Below, piece by piece: positions 25,587-36,088 of a stretch of 64,000 nucleotides of DNA. Made by a program: the position numbers and the translations under genes. Position 1 is the stretch's first letter; every line of letters begins with the position of its first letter. This DNA comes from Patiriisocius_A hiemis. GTDB lineage: Bacteria; Bacteroidota; Bacteroidia; Flavobacteriales; Flavobacteriaceae. The stretch is from contig NZ_JAVRHZ010000002.1 of the NCBI RefSeq assembly GCF_031846325.1, positions 1 to 64,000 of the forward strand, read 5' to 3'. The notes beneath the pieces were generated by a model. The model did no database searches and had not been told where the DNA came from. It saw only the letters and a list, made by a program, of their open reading frames with translations.

Positions 25587-28500
25587 TTAATTTCCGAAGT
25601 TATAACGTAACGTAAATCCACTTCTTATAGTTGTCTGTGGGAACGCTGTAGATATCGCATAATCTGAGAATGTATGGTCGTAATAGAATAAGGCTGTTAA
25701 GTTTTTACTTAAGGCATAGTCCATTACAAAATTAATCCCGTAGATGGTTTGACCCGCCGTTGTTTGATTGTTCTCAATATCAAGGTATCTAATTATTGTT
25801 TTATTATCCCTTCTAGATAGGTCTAACTTAAAGTTTAAGTCACTTGTAAGTATCTTCTTTTTACCTCCAAAATTTGTCCCAATTTTAAGGTCTTTAATTC
25901 TATATCCTAGGCCTATAATAATTTCATCGCCTTTAATTTCAGTAAGAAGATTATTTGCAAAGCTTAAAGAAAGTGCTCTATCCTTACGCAACTCTGCTAA
26001 AATTTTTAATGAGTTTTGCATTTCAAAATCAATACGTAATAACGGAGAAAACTGCTCTGTTAAGTTAACGTTTGTCAATAATGTTTCTGGCTTAAAGTTT
26101 CCTTCTTGATTTACTTCCTCAGGATTATTAGGATCAAAATCTAAGTTGTTTTGAAACTGGTTAACAGAATAATTTGCTCTGTACCCATGTTGTAAAGAGA
26201 ACCTCTTAAAAGTCTTTTTAAACCATGGAAGTTTCATTAATCCTGTATATTTAATATCCCAATTTGGTAATGGTATGTCACGTAAGAATCCGTTTTTCTC
26301 ATTAGAGACATTGCTTCCTTTGTATGCAGCCAAAAAGGCTGGCAATAATACATCTTGACTTGTTCTACCAAAACCAACAGGAAATCCATTCTCATCTCTT
26401 TCAAAGTTAGAGTTTCCATAGAAATCTTCGGCTAGTCTATTTGCAACCTCAAGACGATTGTTTCTAAAATCATCAAAAGCAGCAGAACTTTCTTCATCAC
26501 TTGTGCTAAAGGCCGTTCTAATTAAAACAGTAGAAATATTAAAATTACCAAATGTATTTGGCGCTAGTGATCTATATAGACCATCTTCTACTATGTAATT
26601 TTCGGCATAATTTTCAGCATAAATTCTACTTGCGTTTAAATCAATTTTTAAATCTGAAATTGGCTCCATATTAACCTGTACATCAAGTTGCCTATTTTCC
26701 GTCTCAGTATATTGCTCATTAAATTCTGGATATAGGGTTAACCATCCTTTTCGTGCAGCCAGTTCACGTATTTCTCTTTGACTACCTAATGTAAAACCAA
26801 ATGTAGGTTCAAGTGTACCTGCAAAACCAACTTCTGGGGTATATCCTGGTAAGAATATACCGTTATTTTCTTGATAATTAAACTGAATTTTCTTGATAGA
26901 GGTTAATAACCCAATACCAAAGTTTGCAGCTTTTGCACCACCGCTTAGGCCAGTACCGCCTCCGCTACCACCACTATTGTTTTCATTGCCATTTCTTCCA
27001 CCTGCTCTTGTAGATAAAGATGAGCTTCCTGCCTTACCACCAGATTCCTGTTCTGTTTCGCTTCCTTTATTTCCGTCACCGCCGCCTAGTTTACCTCCAC
27101 GTTCTCCTTTGGGGTTATTGCTATTCCCGCCAGCTTTACTGTTTTCATTATTTCCATTTCTTCCTCCAGCATTATTTCTATTACTCTTTTTAATTTTGGT
27201 AAGACCAACATACTTATAAAAAGCATTCATGTCGAGATTACCATTAATTCTATGAGTATTAGCGTTCTGAACAGAATTACCTAAGTCAAATACATCAGTA
27301 GTTCCATCACTAAGTGTGATAGGTAAGTTATTAAATTGATCACTACCGTCTTGCCATTGGAAGTCACCTGTATAAGAATAAGTAGCTCGTATAAACTTTA
27401 AGAATGGAAATTTACTAAACGGTAAATCATAATTTAATTGTAATGATTGAAAATGTTGATTTGGATCTCCAATATCAAAGAAACCATCCCAAATTCCTAC
27501 CGTGTCATCTGAAATAAAATCTACACTCCCGTCATCATTAAATCGTTCTGTTAGATAATTTGTAACAATCCTATTATTTGAAGAGCTAAAGTTAAAACGT
27601 AACGATTTAGTTAGATTATAATTTAGTGTGTATTGCCAATCAAATAAGAAATTTCTTTGAAATAATAAAGGTGCTGGGATATTACCCTCCTCAAAGTTAA
27701 CTTCTCTAAACTTTTGCTCATTATACTGCCTTACAATATTTGAGGTTACCGAAATATTAGTTGGTAAGTAATTGATGTTAAAATCTTTTAAGAACTGCCA
27801 GTACTTACTTCTAAAAATAGAATCATTTTTCTTAAATGGCTCAAAAGGTTTTTGTACAAAATTGTAATTATAGGTCGCTCCTACATTTACACTTTGATCC
27901 AATGATTCTTCTATTTCAAAGTCACGATGATCTACTTGATTATATGAATAAGAGACTGTAAGGTTTTCAATATCCCAAGGCATTGGTTTTTTGTCACCCG
28001 TACGTTCTTTTCTAACTCCAATAAAATTAACGCTTTGTCTTTTGGTATAATCCTCTGCTTGCTCTCTTATTCTATCTTTCTCGGCTTCATCGGCTTCATT
28101 ATCTAATCTAGTTTCTAGCTCAATATCTTGGAATTCTGGATCAAATTGTGGTGTAATTAATTCCTCCCCAATACCATAACTAAATGGTAATTGCACACCC
28201 CACTTTTTAGGTAATAGTTGTCCTAAATTTACATTAGTAAGTACATCGTAAATTTGAGAATCTTCTCTACTTCTCTCATTTGGTCCTTGTTCAATACTAC
28301 CAAAACCTATAGTGCTTATACCCCCAGAAGCGCTCACGTTCATAAAATCTGCTACATTTGCATCCATACTTGCAATAGCTGCATACCCTCCTTGGTTTTT
28401 CAATTCTGAAAGACGTAATTCATTAAACCAAACTTCTCCAGAGATATCATTTGTATTTCCCTCTCTGTTTTTAAGACCTAACATAATAATACGCACGTTA

Positions 28501-31500
28501 CCAAAACTTGGATTTCCTTTTATCCCAAGAAGCATATCATTTTCTGGACCTGAAGCATCACCAACACTAGCCTGCTGGAAAAACTCTACACCATCTACTG
28601 TTGATATGTCTCCAGATTCTCCTCCTAAAACTCTAGTTTTTACTTCTTGTAATAAACTTAAAGGCAAGTTTATTCTATTTTCAATTGGCCAAATAGCTTC
28701 TGGAGTTGTTTCTGAAAAAGCAGTTGGATTTAATGGTATTTGAATCTCATAATAATTTTGATCCAAGTCATTACCTAATCTCATAAATGCAATAAGTTCA
28801 CCATCAGAAAGTGCTGTTTGATTTTGTAATGATTCTGCATGTAAAAACATTTCAATGTTTTTATATTGACGCATATCTACATTAAAATTCTTATATACAG
28901 AACGTCCATCACCAGCTTCTAAATTGGTAACTCGTAACGCTAATGATTGTTCATTTTGACGAATAACATTATTGTTATTATTAAGCTCTTCTCTAATTAC
29001 TCCTGGAGGCAGCACATATGGTATTGGATCTCTATTTTCATTTTCAATAATATTTACAGATTCAGACTCAAAAGTAGTGATGTCATCATCTGGGTCGTCA
29101 TTAGGCTGCAATGTTTGAGTAAATCTTCTGTAGTCACCACGAACAAGGTCTAATGTTCCAAAACGAAGATTAGTGTTTTGAGAAAAACCAGACATATACA
29201 TACGCATAAAACGAACAGAACGTAAATCACCTATTCCTCCAACAGCGTCATCTGGTTGACTAATAGGAACTTTAAATTGTACCCACCTAACTGGAATTGT
29301 TTCATTATTTTGTAATGTAACATCAAGTTCTCTAAAGTCTGTTACATACTCATTGTTAAGATGCATGTTTGGTGCAATATCAATATTGTACTCAAAGTAG
29401 CTATCTACCGTGTTCATTGTATTATCACGGTTAATGTCCTCTACGTCAGGTTGTGGAGTTGAACCTCTATTGGTATCTGTTACTTCAACAGGAGAGTTTC
29501 CTTGTGTACCGTTATAAGTTAAATAACGCTCTAAGATATTACCTTCAGATTGTAAGAAATATTGATAGTTATCATTTGCAGGATCTGGAAGGTTTCTAAA
29601 CTGTTGTGGATACTCTTGTTTAGACTGCTCGTCAACATCACTCAAACCATCAAGTCCAATATCTTGATTAATACGCTCTTGCCCTTCAGTATCAAAAGTG
29701 TATACTAATGATTGATTAGTTGGAATTTTACCCCAAACGGTTGGAAGTGTATTGTCTGTTGAACCATCTGCAGGAAGTCCGTTTTCATATTGTTTTCTAC
29801 CATCTCTTAGAATATCTTCAGAAATATTACCCAAATTGAATGTTAAAGTACCACCTGGGTTGTTTGCGTTTTCATCGTATATAAAGGGATCCATAACCCA
29901 AAATTGAATAAACTCAACATTGGCTCTTTCGAAATCTGTGGTAGTTAATTGTCTTGTAATTGCACCAAACCTATCTTCTGGGTTAGGAAGTGTATTGGGG
30001 TCTCCATCACCTAGGGCTTGAGGGTTGTAATTATATTCTCCACGAATTCCTGGGTAGAATGCTAAGTCTAACGTAAATAATGCTTGCGTTTGCCCTTGAA
30101 TAATATCTCTGTCTGGGAAGATTTCATCAATAAATACTCTACGAGTAAATGGCGAAGATAAATCTTGGTCATCTATCCCGTCTGGTCTTTGTGTGCTATA
30201 AAAAATTGGATCAATGGTATACCAAGCTAATTTTGCACGATTATAGTTATAGGTTAAATCGTTATTTGTTTGAGAACCGAGCCCTACTGGGGTTGCACCT
30301 AAAAACCAACTTAAAGGTGATTTTACATCAATTTCGGTTTGAGAAGCTTCAAAATCGTCAACATAAGAGGTTGTTTTTCCGCCAAAATCAGACACTTTAG
30401 GAGCCCCTGGTTGCAGATAGGCAAACTCTCCTCTTAGAGAAACATTAGATTCTACATCTGTATCAATATTAGGAAGCTTATTTACTAATCTAGTTAAGAA
30501 AGGCACTTCCGTAGAAAAGTTTGCATTTACGCCAAAAATAGTATTGTTAATTGGCTCTGCGTTAAAGTTAGATTTTTGTGTTAACGGTCTCTCGTTCAAA
30601 TTAAGGTACGTTGCTCCAATTTGAAATTTGTCACTAAACTTATGCTCGATATTTAAACCTGTAAAACGTTTTGTTTGCTGTCCAAATAATGTATTATTCT
30701 CTGTTGTTATGTTAATTGGTGTATTCGAGTTTAATAACGCAGGATCTAGAATTTGCACTCTACCTAATTGGTAGTTAACAGTATAATCAACACCTTCTAC
30801 AAGTACTCTTCCTCCAGCAGTTACAGTTACTGATCCTTGAGGAATATTAAAGGCTCCAATAGGAATTCCATCTGCTCCTGTAGATTTATAACTACCCTTT
30901 AACTGGAATAGGTTTTTATCACTATCCTCTTGTTCTGCTTGTATTTTTGTTGTTGTATATAAGGTTCTATATACATACTTGTTCTGGTTAGCATTGTAAG
31001 TAGAAGGGATTTCATAATTTTCACTTCCAGGATTATTAGAAAGTTTTTCAAATAAAAACTCACCAAAAGGTTCTACACTTGTAAATATAATTTGTCCGTT
31101 TTGTGTATCAACAGTAAGGCCTGGCAAGAAATCAAAAAATCCATCGCCACCAAATTGCGGATCACCATTAAAGTTTAACCTATCTAGATTAAAGACATTT
31201 AGTAAAATAGTGTTTTCTACATCCTCTGGTAGGGGTACTGCAGGAAATTCTACTGTACCTGTTGCTGGTTCAATATAATTAATTGGGGAAGGATTTGTGT
31301 ATTGAATGTCTAATCTAAAATCTTCCTGCTCTAATTGAAAAGCACCTAATGCATAAATGTTTTTCATCATTAAATCCCAAACTGGTTCTTGAACTGTAGT
31401 AATATTACTTTTTAAGAGTTTTACAACAAGACTTTGAGAAATACCTTCAATAGGTTCTTCCGGGTTTTCTTGATTAGGTATTTCACCACCAGATGCATTT

Positions 31501-32936
31501 ACTCCATCATTAGAAAATTCACCTACTTGATATACTTCTCCATTTACAGTAAACTGGAAAGCTACGGCAAGAACCTCATCATTATTTAAACGCTGATTTA
31601 GTGAAATATATCCTAGTTGAGAATCTAATTGATACTCACTCGTATTTAATCGTCTTGCATTTTCTAAAGTCACATAATCAAGGCCCTCATTAACCGGCGT
31701 ACCACTAAATCCTTGACCAACTGTTGCTACATCTCTAATTGCAGGAGTAAGAAGCGACTGTTGTGGCCCATCAATACCAAAAGGATTAAAGTCGTTATTA
31801 CTATTATCTGGAAAAGCAGTTCTTGATGCATTAATAAAACCTCCTGGCGTAATATTTAATCCAATATTTTCGGGGTCAGATTCTCCTATATCTTGTAAAG
31901 CAACTACATTTCTAACATTATTTGTTTGGTTTGTACGATTGGTAATCCAAACTTCAGTTCTTGTAATTTGAATATTAGAACGATTAAATGGGTATTGTGC
32001 TAAAAATCTATCGTAGTTATCTCTAAAGTAATGTGATAAGAAAAAGTGACGATTCTCGTCATACTCTGAAGCAAATAACTGGAAATCTGTTATAGTTGCC
32101 CCACCTTCTGCAGTTACTGAACGTGTTTCTGATTGTTGCTCAGAAAATACTCCAGTTATGGTTGTTTTTCCAAACTGAAGTTGTGTTTTTACACCAAATA
32201 GACTTTGTGCTCCTTGAATAAGCGTACTATTTAATGGCATATTTACATTACCTACTTCTATTTTCTGAATAATATCGTCTTCGGTAGGTGTATATTCTAG
32301 TTTTATTTGATTTTGAAAATCGAATGTAGATTGCGTATCGTAATTTGCATTAATCTGAAGTCGTTCTCCAACTTTTCCTAATAGACTAAGACTAATACGC
32401 TGGTCAAAATCAAAAGAAAGGTTACTTCTATTTCTTGGTGAAAATGCTGGGTTATCTTGTTTAGTATAAAGTAGCCCTAAATCCATTTCCACGCTACCTT
32501 GTGGTATAACCTCTATAGTGTTACCCCCAAATATAGTTTCAAAAAAGTTAGAGTTTACATAAAATGTAGGTAATAAGTTCTTTTGTAGTTCTTCAGCGCC
32601 TTCTTTTCTTCCATCTGCAGCATCAATTTTGTCTTTAAAATAAGAACGCATTTGCTCTTTAAGCAGTAAATCTTGGTACTCTTTAGGAGTTAAGATAAGA
32701 GGGTATGAGATTGAAAAACCACCTAAAGTCTTGGTATAGATATACCTATCGGTGATAGGATCATAGGTATACAAATCTTGAATACTAGGTGGGTTTGGGA
32801 GATCTAATCGTCCCATAGTGACCCCTGTACTGGTAGAGTCCTGTGCTTGAACCATTGCCAAGCTCCCAAAAATGAAAATAAATACTATAAAAAGCTTACT
32901 AAAGCTATTGTTTAAATCGTAATTTTTTGCGCCCAA
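25587..32936 (-). CDS. sprA: SprA, outer-membrane translocon of the type IX secretion system
   Basis: This 2449-residue protein has a signal peptide (ending 'GSLAMVQAQ') and is the largest gene in the window. SprA forms the very large 36-strand beta-barrel through which type IX secretion substrates cross the outer membrane, and is needed for gliding in flavobacteria. Length matches the family (about 2400). Recognisable segments include the early 'EYQDLLLKEQMRSYFKDKID', repeated beta-rich domains, and the C-terminal strand 'IRSGFTLRYNFGN'. A low-complexity Gly/Asn-rich insert spans about residues 1915-2000. The gene starts three bases after ruvA ends, so the two share a transcript, followed by gcvH. 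Confidence 0.96.
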   Translation of the reverse strand: MGAKNYDLNNSFSKLFIVFIFIFGSLAMVQAQDSTSTGVTMGRLDLPNPPSIQDLYTYDPITDRYIYTKTLGGFSISYPLILTPKEYQDLLLKEQMRSYFKDKIDAADGRKEGAEELQKNLLPTFYVNSNFFETIFGGNTIEVIPQGSVEMDLGLLYTKQDNPAFSPRNRSNLSFDFDQRISLSLLGKVGERLQINANYDTQSTFDFQNQIKLEYTPTEDDIIQKIEVGNVNMPLNSTLIQGAQSLFGVKTQLQFGKTTITGVFSEQQSETRSVTAEGGATITDFQLFASEYDENRHFFLSHYFRDNYDRFLAQYPFNRSNIQITRTEVWITNRTNQTNNVRNVVALQDIGESDPENIGLNITPGGFINASRTAFPDNSNNDFNPFGIDGPQQSLLTPAIRDVATVGQGFSGTPVNEGLDYVTLENARRLNTSEYQLDSQLGYISLNQRLNNDEVLAVAFQFTVNGEVYQVGEFSNDGVNASGGEIPNQENPEEPIEGISQSLVVKLLKSNITTVQEPVWDLMMKNIYALGAFQLEQEDFRLDIQYTNPSPINYIEPATGTVEFPAVPLPEDVENTILLNVFNLDRLNFNGDPQFGGDGFFDFLPGLTVDTQNGQIIFTSVEPFGEFLFEKLSNNPGSENYEIPSTYNANQNKYVYRTLYTTTKIQAEQEDSDKNLFQLKGSYKSTGADGIPIGAFNIPQGSVTVTAGGRVLVEGVDYTVNYQLGRVQILDPALLNSNTPINITTENNTLFGQQTKRFTGLNIEHKFSDKFQIGATYLNLNERPLTQKSNFNAEPINNTIFGVNANFSTEVPFLTRLVNKLPNIDTDVESNVSLRGEFAYLQPGAPKVSDFGGKTTSYVDDFEASQTEIDVKSPLSWFLGATPVGLGSQTNNDLTYNYNRAKLAWYTIDPIFYSTQRPDGIDDQDLSSPFTRRVFIDEIFPDRDIIQGQTQALFTLDLAFYPGIRGEYNYNPQALGDGDPNTLPNPEDRFGAITRQLTTTDFERANVEFIQFWVMDPFIYDENANNPGGTLTFNLGNISEDILRDGRKQYENGLPADGSTDNTLPTVWGKIPTNQSLVYTFDTEGQERINQDIGLDGLSDVDEQSKQEYPQQFRNLPDPANDNYQYFLQSEGNILERYLTYNGTQGNSPVEVTDTNRGSTPQPDVEDINRDNTMNTVDSYFEYNIDIAPNMHLNNEYVTDFRELDVTLQNNETIPVRWVQFKVPISQPDDAVGGIGDLRSVRFMRMYMSGFSQNTNLRFGTLDLVRGDYRRFTQTLQPNDDPDDDITTFESESVNIIENENRDPIPYVLPPGVIREELNNNNNVIRQNEQSLALRVTNLEAGDGRSVYKNFNVDMRQYKNIEMFLHAESLQNQTALSDGELIAFMRLGNDLDQNYYEIQIPLNPTAFSETTPEAIWPIENRINLPLSLLQEVKTRVLGGESGDISTVDGVEFFQQASVGDASGPENDMLLGIKGNPSFGNVRIIMLGLKNREGNTNDISGEVWFNELRLSELKNQGGYAAIASMDANVADFMNVSASGGISTIGFGSIEQGPNERSREDSQIYDVLTNVNLGQLLPKKWGVQLPFSYGIGEELITPQFDPEFQDIELETRLDNEADEAEKDRIREQAEDYTKRQSVNFIGVRKERTGDKKPMPWDIENLTVSYSYNQVDHRDFEIEESLDQSVNVGATYNYNFVQKPFEPFKKNDSIFRSKYWQFLKDFNINYLPTNISVTSNIVRQYNEQKFREVNFEEGNIPAPLLFQRNFLFDWQYTLNYNLTKSLRFNFSSSNNRIVTNYLTERFNDDGSVDFISDDTVGIWDGFFDIGDPNQHFQSLQLNYDLPFSKFPFLKFIRATYSYTGDFQWQDGSDQFNNLPITLSDGTTDVFDLGNSVQNANTHRINGNLDMNAFYKYVGLTKIKKSNRNNAGGRNGNNENSKAGGNSNNPKGERGGKLGGGDGNKGSETEQESGGKAGSSSLSTRAGGRNGNENNSGGSGGGTGLSGGAKAANFGIGLLTSIKKIQFNYQENNGIFLPGYTPEVGFAGTLEPTFGFTLGSQREIRELAARKGWLTLYPEFNEQYTETENRQLDVQVNMEPISDLKIDLNASRIYAENYAENYIVEDGLYRSLAPNTFGNFNISTVLIRTAFSTSDEESSAAFDDFRNNRLEVANRLAEDFYGNSNFERDENGFPVGFGRTSQDVLLPAFLAAYKGSNVSNEKNGFLRDIPLPNWDIKYTGLMKLPWFKKTFKRFSLQHGYRANYSVNQFQNNLDFDPNNPEEVNQEGNFKPETLLTNVNLTEQFSPLLRIDFEMQNSLKILAELRKDRALSLSFANNLLTEIKGDEIIIGLGYRIKDLKIGTNFGGKKKILTSDLNFKLDLSRRDNKTIIRYLDIENNQTTAGQTIYGINFVMDYALSKNLTALFYYDHTFSDYAISTAFPQTTIRSGFTLRYNFGN

Positions 32937-32939
32937 TGT

Positions 32940-33521
32940 TTACAAATTTTTTAAAGCTTGTTTTATTATCGTTTCTACTGAAGCCTGTGGATCCTCTTTT
33001 ATAATCTTATCACACACTTTTTCTGCTTGTTTACGAGCAAAACCTAATGTCTCCAAAGCAGATAACGCTTCATTTTTGTTCGTATTGCTTGATACAGTAG
33101 AAACATCATCCAAACCGTACACTTTTAAAACTTTATCTTTAAGATCTAAGACAACACGTTGTGCTGTTTTAAGACCTATTCCTTTAACCGATTGTATCAC
33201 TCCAATGTCATTGGAAGCTATCGCTTCTTTAACTTGATCTGGTGAAAGTGACGACAACATTGTTCTCGCCGTATTTGCACCTACCCCAGAAACTGAAATT
33301 AATAATCTAAAAATTTCCCTTTCTAAATGTGTTGAAAATCCATACAATGTATGAGAATCCTCACGAACCAGTAAATGTGTAAACACTTTCACATTTTCTT
33401 CATCGGGGAGTTGCGAAAATGTATGAAATGAAATATTTACAAAATAGCCTATACCATTACAGTCTATAACTACATCTGTGGGGGATTTTTCAACGAGTCT
33501 GCCCTGTATATGGGTAATCAT
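32940..33521 (-). CDS. ruvA: Holliday junction branch migration protein RuvA
   Basis: This 193-residue protein binds four-way DNA junctions and recruits the RuvB motor. It has the N-terminal OB domain (about residues 1-65, 'MITHIQGRLVEKSPTDVVID'), two helix-hairpin-helix motifs ('LLISVSGVGANTARTML' about 70-90 and 'IQSVKGIGLKTAQRVVLDLK' about 108-128) and the flexible C-terminal RuvB-binding domain (about 145-193). Length is normal. ruvB lies separately at about 45 kb. Confidence 0.97.
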   Translation of the reverse strand: MITHIQGRLVEKSPTDVVIDCNGIGYFVNISFHTFSQLPDEENVKVFTHLLVREDSHTLYGFSTHLEREIFRLLISVSGVGANTARTMLSSLSPDQVKEAIASNDIGVIQSVKGIGLKTAQRVVLDLKDKVLKVYGLDDVSTVSSNTNKNEALSALETLGFARKQAEKVCDKIIKEDPQASVETIIKQALKNL

Positions 33522-33544
33522 TTGTTAACAATAGGTTAAAGCTT

Positions 33545-33552
33545 CAAATATA
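33545..33552 (-). promoter_or_regulatory. -7 promoter element for ruvA-sprA
   Basis: The minus strand reads TATATTTG, a perfect -7 match, 24 bases before the ruvA ATG. A TTG at 33579-33577 is 24 bases away, a little far for a -33 element. Confidence 0.5.
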
Positions 33553-33709
33553 GTATAATTATTTTCATCTGCCAGCCAAATAAAAAGGGATTATTCAATT
33601 AAAAAAGTTCACGCTTTACAGTTGGTATTTGCATTATTTTTTATGCTAAACTCCTATTTATTAAAATTAGAACACTCTTAATTTGCTAGTTACTTATAAT
33701 GTAAACTTA

Positions 33710-36010
33710 TTAGTTAGTTTTAGAAGCGAGTTCTTTTTCTCTCTTATCCTTTTGTTGCGCATCTACCACAGATACTGCTGCCATGTTAACAATTTCTTCT
33801 ACACTAGCGCCAAGTTGAAGAATATGTACAGGTTTTTTCATACCCAACATAATAGGCCCAATAGATTCTACATTATTTAGCTCTTTTAAAAGCTTGTAAT
33901 TACTATTGGCAGAATCCAAATTTGGAAAAATTAAAGCATTTACTCGTTTACCGGCCAATTTTGAAAACGGAAAATTCTTTCGAAGCATTTCTGGGTTTAA
34001 AGCAAAATCTGTTTGTAATTCCCCATCCAAAATCATATCTGGATTACTTTTATGAAGCAGTTTAACCGCTTCTCTTACCTTGGTTGCATGCTCATCTTTT
34101 GACGAACCAAAATTAGCATATGAAATCATTGCGATAACAGGAGTAAGACCAAACATTTTCATGGTGTAGTTAGTCATTTGTGCAATTTTAGCAAGCTCCT
34201 TCGCTGTTGGGTCAATATTTATAGAAGTATCTGAAATAAATAGTGGCCCTCGTTTTGTTAACATTAAGTTGGTCGTGGCAACTTTACTTACTCCATCAAA
34301 CCTTCCTACTGTTTCAAGCACTGGACGCACCACAGTAGGGTATGCTCTAGAATAGCCAGAAATCATGCAATCTACATCTCCTTCATTAAGCATCATAGAC
34401 GCATAGTAATTTCTAAAACGCATTAGGTTTTGGGCATCATACAAGGTCACACCGCTTCGCCTCCTTTTCTGCCAAAACTTTTCGGCATACACTTCTAGTT
34501 TGTTATTCTTATCTCTACTTTTTGGGTCTATTATTTCTATAGGAGCATCAAAGTCTATCTCCTCCATAAGCTCTGAAATGATATCTTTTCTACCCAACAA
34601 AACAGGAATTCCAATGCCTTCATCATGAACAATTTGAGCTGCTTTTAATACATCTAAATGATCTGCTTCTGTAAAAACTATTCGTTTAGGGTTTGTTTTT
34701 GCTCTGTTAAGAAGAAGTCTAATAATCTTGTTATCACTTCCCATTCTTTCAAAAAGCTCATCTTCATATTTATCCCAATCTAAAATAGGCTCTGTTGCAA
34801 CACCACTATCCATTGCAGCTTTAGCAACAGCTGGTGGAACTGTACCAATTAATCTAGGGTCAAAAGGTTTTGGTATTATGTAGTCTTTTCCAAAATTAAG
34901 TCGTGTTTCGCCATAGGCAATATTAACCTGTTCCGGAACTGGCTCCTTAGCAAGGTTAGCTAGCGCTTTTACAGCAGCCATCTTCATTGCTTCATTAATT
35001 TTTGTTGCTCTAACATCTAAAGCTCCTCTAAAAATAAATGGGAATCCAAGTACATTATTTACTTGATTGGGATGATCACTTCGGCCAGTAGCCATTATAA
35101 TATCATCTCTACTAGCACACGCAAGGTTATAATCAATTTCTGGCTCTGGATTTGCCATGGCAAAAACAATAGGATTGCTAGCCATAGAAATAACCATTTC
35201 TTGTGTTACTATGTTTCCTACTGAAAGACCCAGAAAGACATCTGCTCCTTTCATAGCTTCAGCAAGAGATTTGTAGTTTTTAGTGCTTCTAAATTTTTCT
35301 TGAGAAGGCGCAAGATTATCTCTATCTTCAGAAAGCAAACCTTCACTATCAAACATAACTATATTTTCTAGTTTTGCTCCAAGGGCTATATATAAATTAG
35401 TACAAGATATTGCTGCAGAACCTGCTCCAGAAACTACAAAACGGACTTCTTCAATTTTTTTGTTTGCAATTTCAAGTGCATTTAGTAATGCTGCCGAAGA
35501 TATAATTGCAGTCCCATGCTGGTCATCATGCATTACTGGGATATCTAACTCTTCCTTTAATCTTCGTTCTATCTCAAAAGCTTCAGGAGCTTTAATATCT
35601 TCTAAATTTATTCCTCCAAAAGTGGGTGCAATATTTTTTACAGTATTTACAAATGCGTCAATATCTTCAGTATTTACTTCAATATCAAACACATCTATAT
35701 CTGCAAATATTTTGAACAATAAACCCTTTCCTTCCATTACAGGCTTAGAAGCTTCTGGACCTATATTTCCTAAACCAAGGACCGCAGTACCATTAGATAT
35801 TACCGCAACAAGATTTCCTTTATTAGTATATCTATATACGTTATTTACGTCTTTATCAATCTCAAGACAAGGCTCTGCCACTCCAGGAGAGTATGCCAAC
35901 GAAAGGTCTCTTTGGGTAGCATACTTTTTTGTAGGCACTACCTCTACCTTACCTGGTTTAGGTTTAGCATGATATAAAAGGGCTTCTCTTCTGCGTCTTT
36001 GTTTACTCAT
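33710..36010 (-). CDS. maeB: NADP-dependent malic enzyme with phosphotransacetylase-like domain
   Basis: This 766-residue enzyme converts malate to pyruvate and CO2 with NADP+ reduction, feeding gluconeogenic and biosynthetic needs. The malic domain (about residues 15-425) carries 'LAYSPGVAEPCLEI', 'VISNGTAVLGLGNIG', the metal-binding 'MHDDQHGTAI' and the nucleotide-binding 'VVSGAGSAAISC'. The C-terminal part (about 430-760) is a phosphate acetyltransferase-like domain, which in MaeB enzymes is regulatory and not catalytic. Length matches the fused MaeB class. A -7 element TACCTTTG lies upstream. Confidence 0.96.
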   Translation of the reverse strand: MSKQRRRREALLYHAKPKPGKVEVVPTKKYATQRDLSLAYSPGVAEPCLEIDKDVNNVYRYTNKGNLVAVISNGTAVLGLGNIGPEASKPVMEGKGLLFKIFADIDVFDIEVNTEDIDAFVNTVKNIAPTFGGINLEDIKAPEAFEIERRLKEELDIPVMHDDQHGTAIISSAALLNALEIANKKIEEVRFVVSGAGSAAISCTNLYIALGAKLENIVMFDSEGLLSEDRDNLAPSQEKFRSTKNYKSLAEAMKGADVFLGLSVGNIVTQEMVISMASNPIVFAMANPEPEIDYNLACASRDDIIMATGRSDHPNQVNNVLGFPFIFRGALDVRATKINEAMKMAAVKALANLAKEPVPEQVNIAYGETRLNFGKDYIIPKPFDPRLIGTVPPAVAKAAMDSGVATEPILDWDKYEDELFERMGSDNKIIRLLLNRAKTNPKRIVFTEADHLDVLKAAQIVHDEGIGIPVLLGRKDIISELMEEIDFDAPIEIIDPKSRDKNNKLEVYAEKFWQKRRRSGVTLYDAQNLMRFRNYYASMMLNEGDVDCMISGYSRAYPTVVRPVLETVGRFDGVSKVATTNLMLTKRGPLFISDTSINIDPTAKELAKIAQMTNYTMKMFGLTPVIAMISYANFGSSKDEHATKVREAVKLLHKSNPDMILDGELQTDFALNPEMLRKNFPFSKLAGKRVNALIFPNLDSANSNYKLLKELNNVESIGPIMLGMKKPVHILQLGASVEEIVNMAAVSVVDAQQKDKREKELASKTN

Positions 36011-36032
36011 AAAAGTCTTTTTTCAAGAAAAA

Positions 36033-36040
36033 CAAAGGTA
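36033..36040 (-). promoter_or_regulatory. -7 promoter element for maeB
   Basis: The minus strand reads TACCTTTG, matching TAnnTTTG, 23 bases before the maeB ATG. A TTG is not seen at the usual -33 distance. Confidence 0.45.
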
Positions 36041-36088
36041 GTAAGAAAACATACTATTTTTAACCTTGACAGTATGTAGAGACAAAAA

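Noticed and set aside
26893..27219. Plus-strand frame rich in Pro and Leu inside sprA
   Set aside because: It is the shadow of the Gly/Asn-rich SprA insert on the other strand; no independent evidence of coding.
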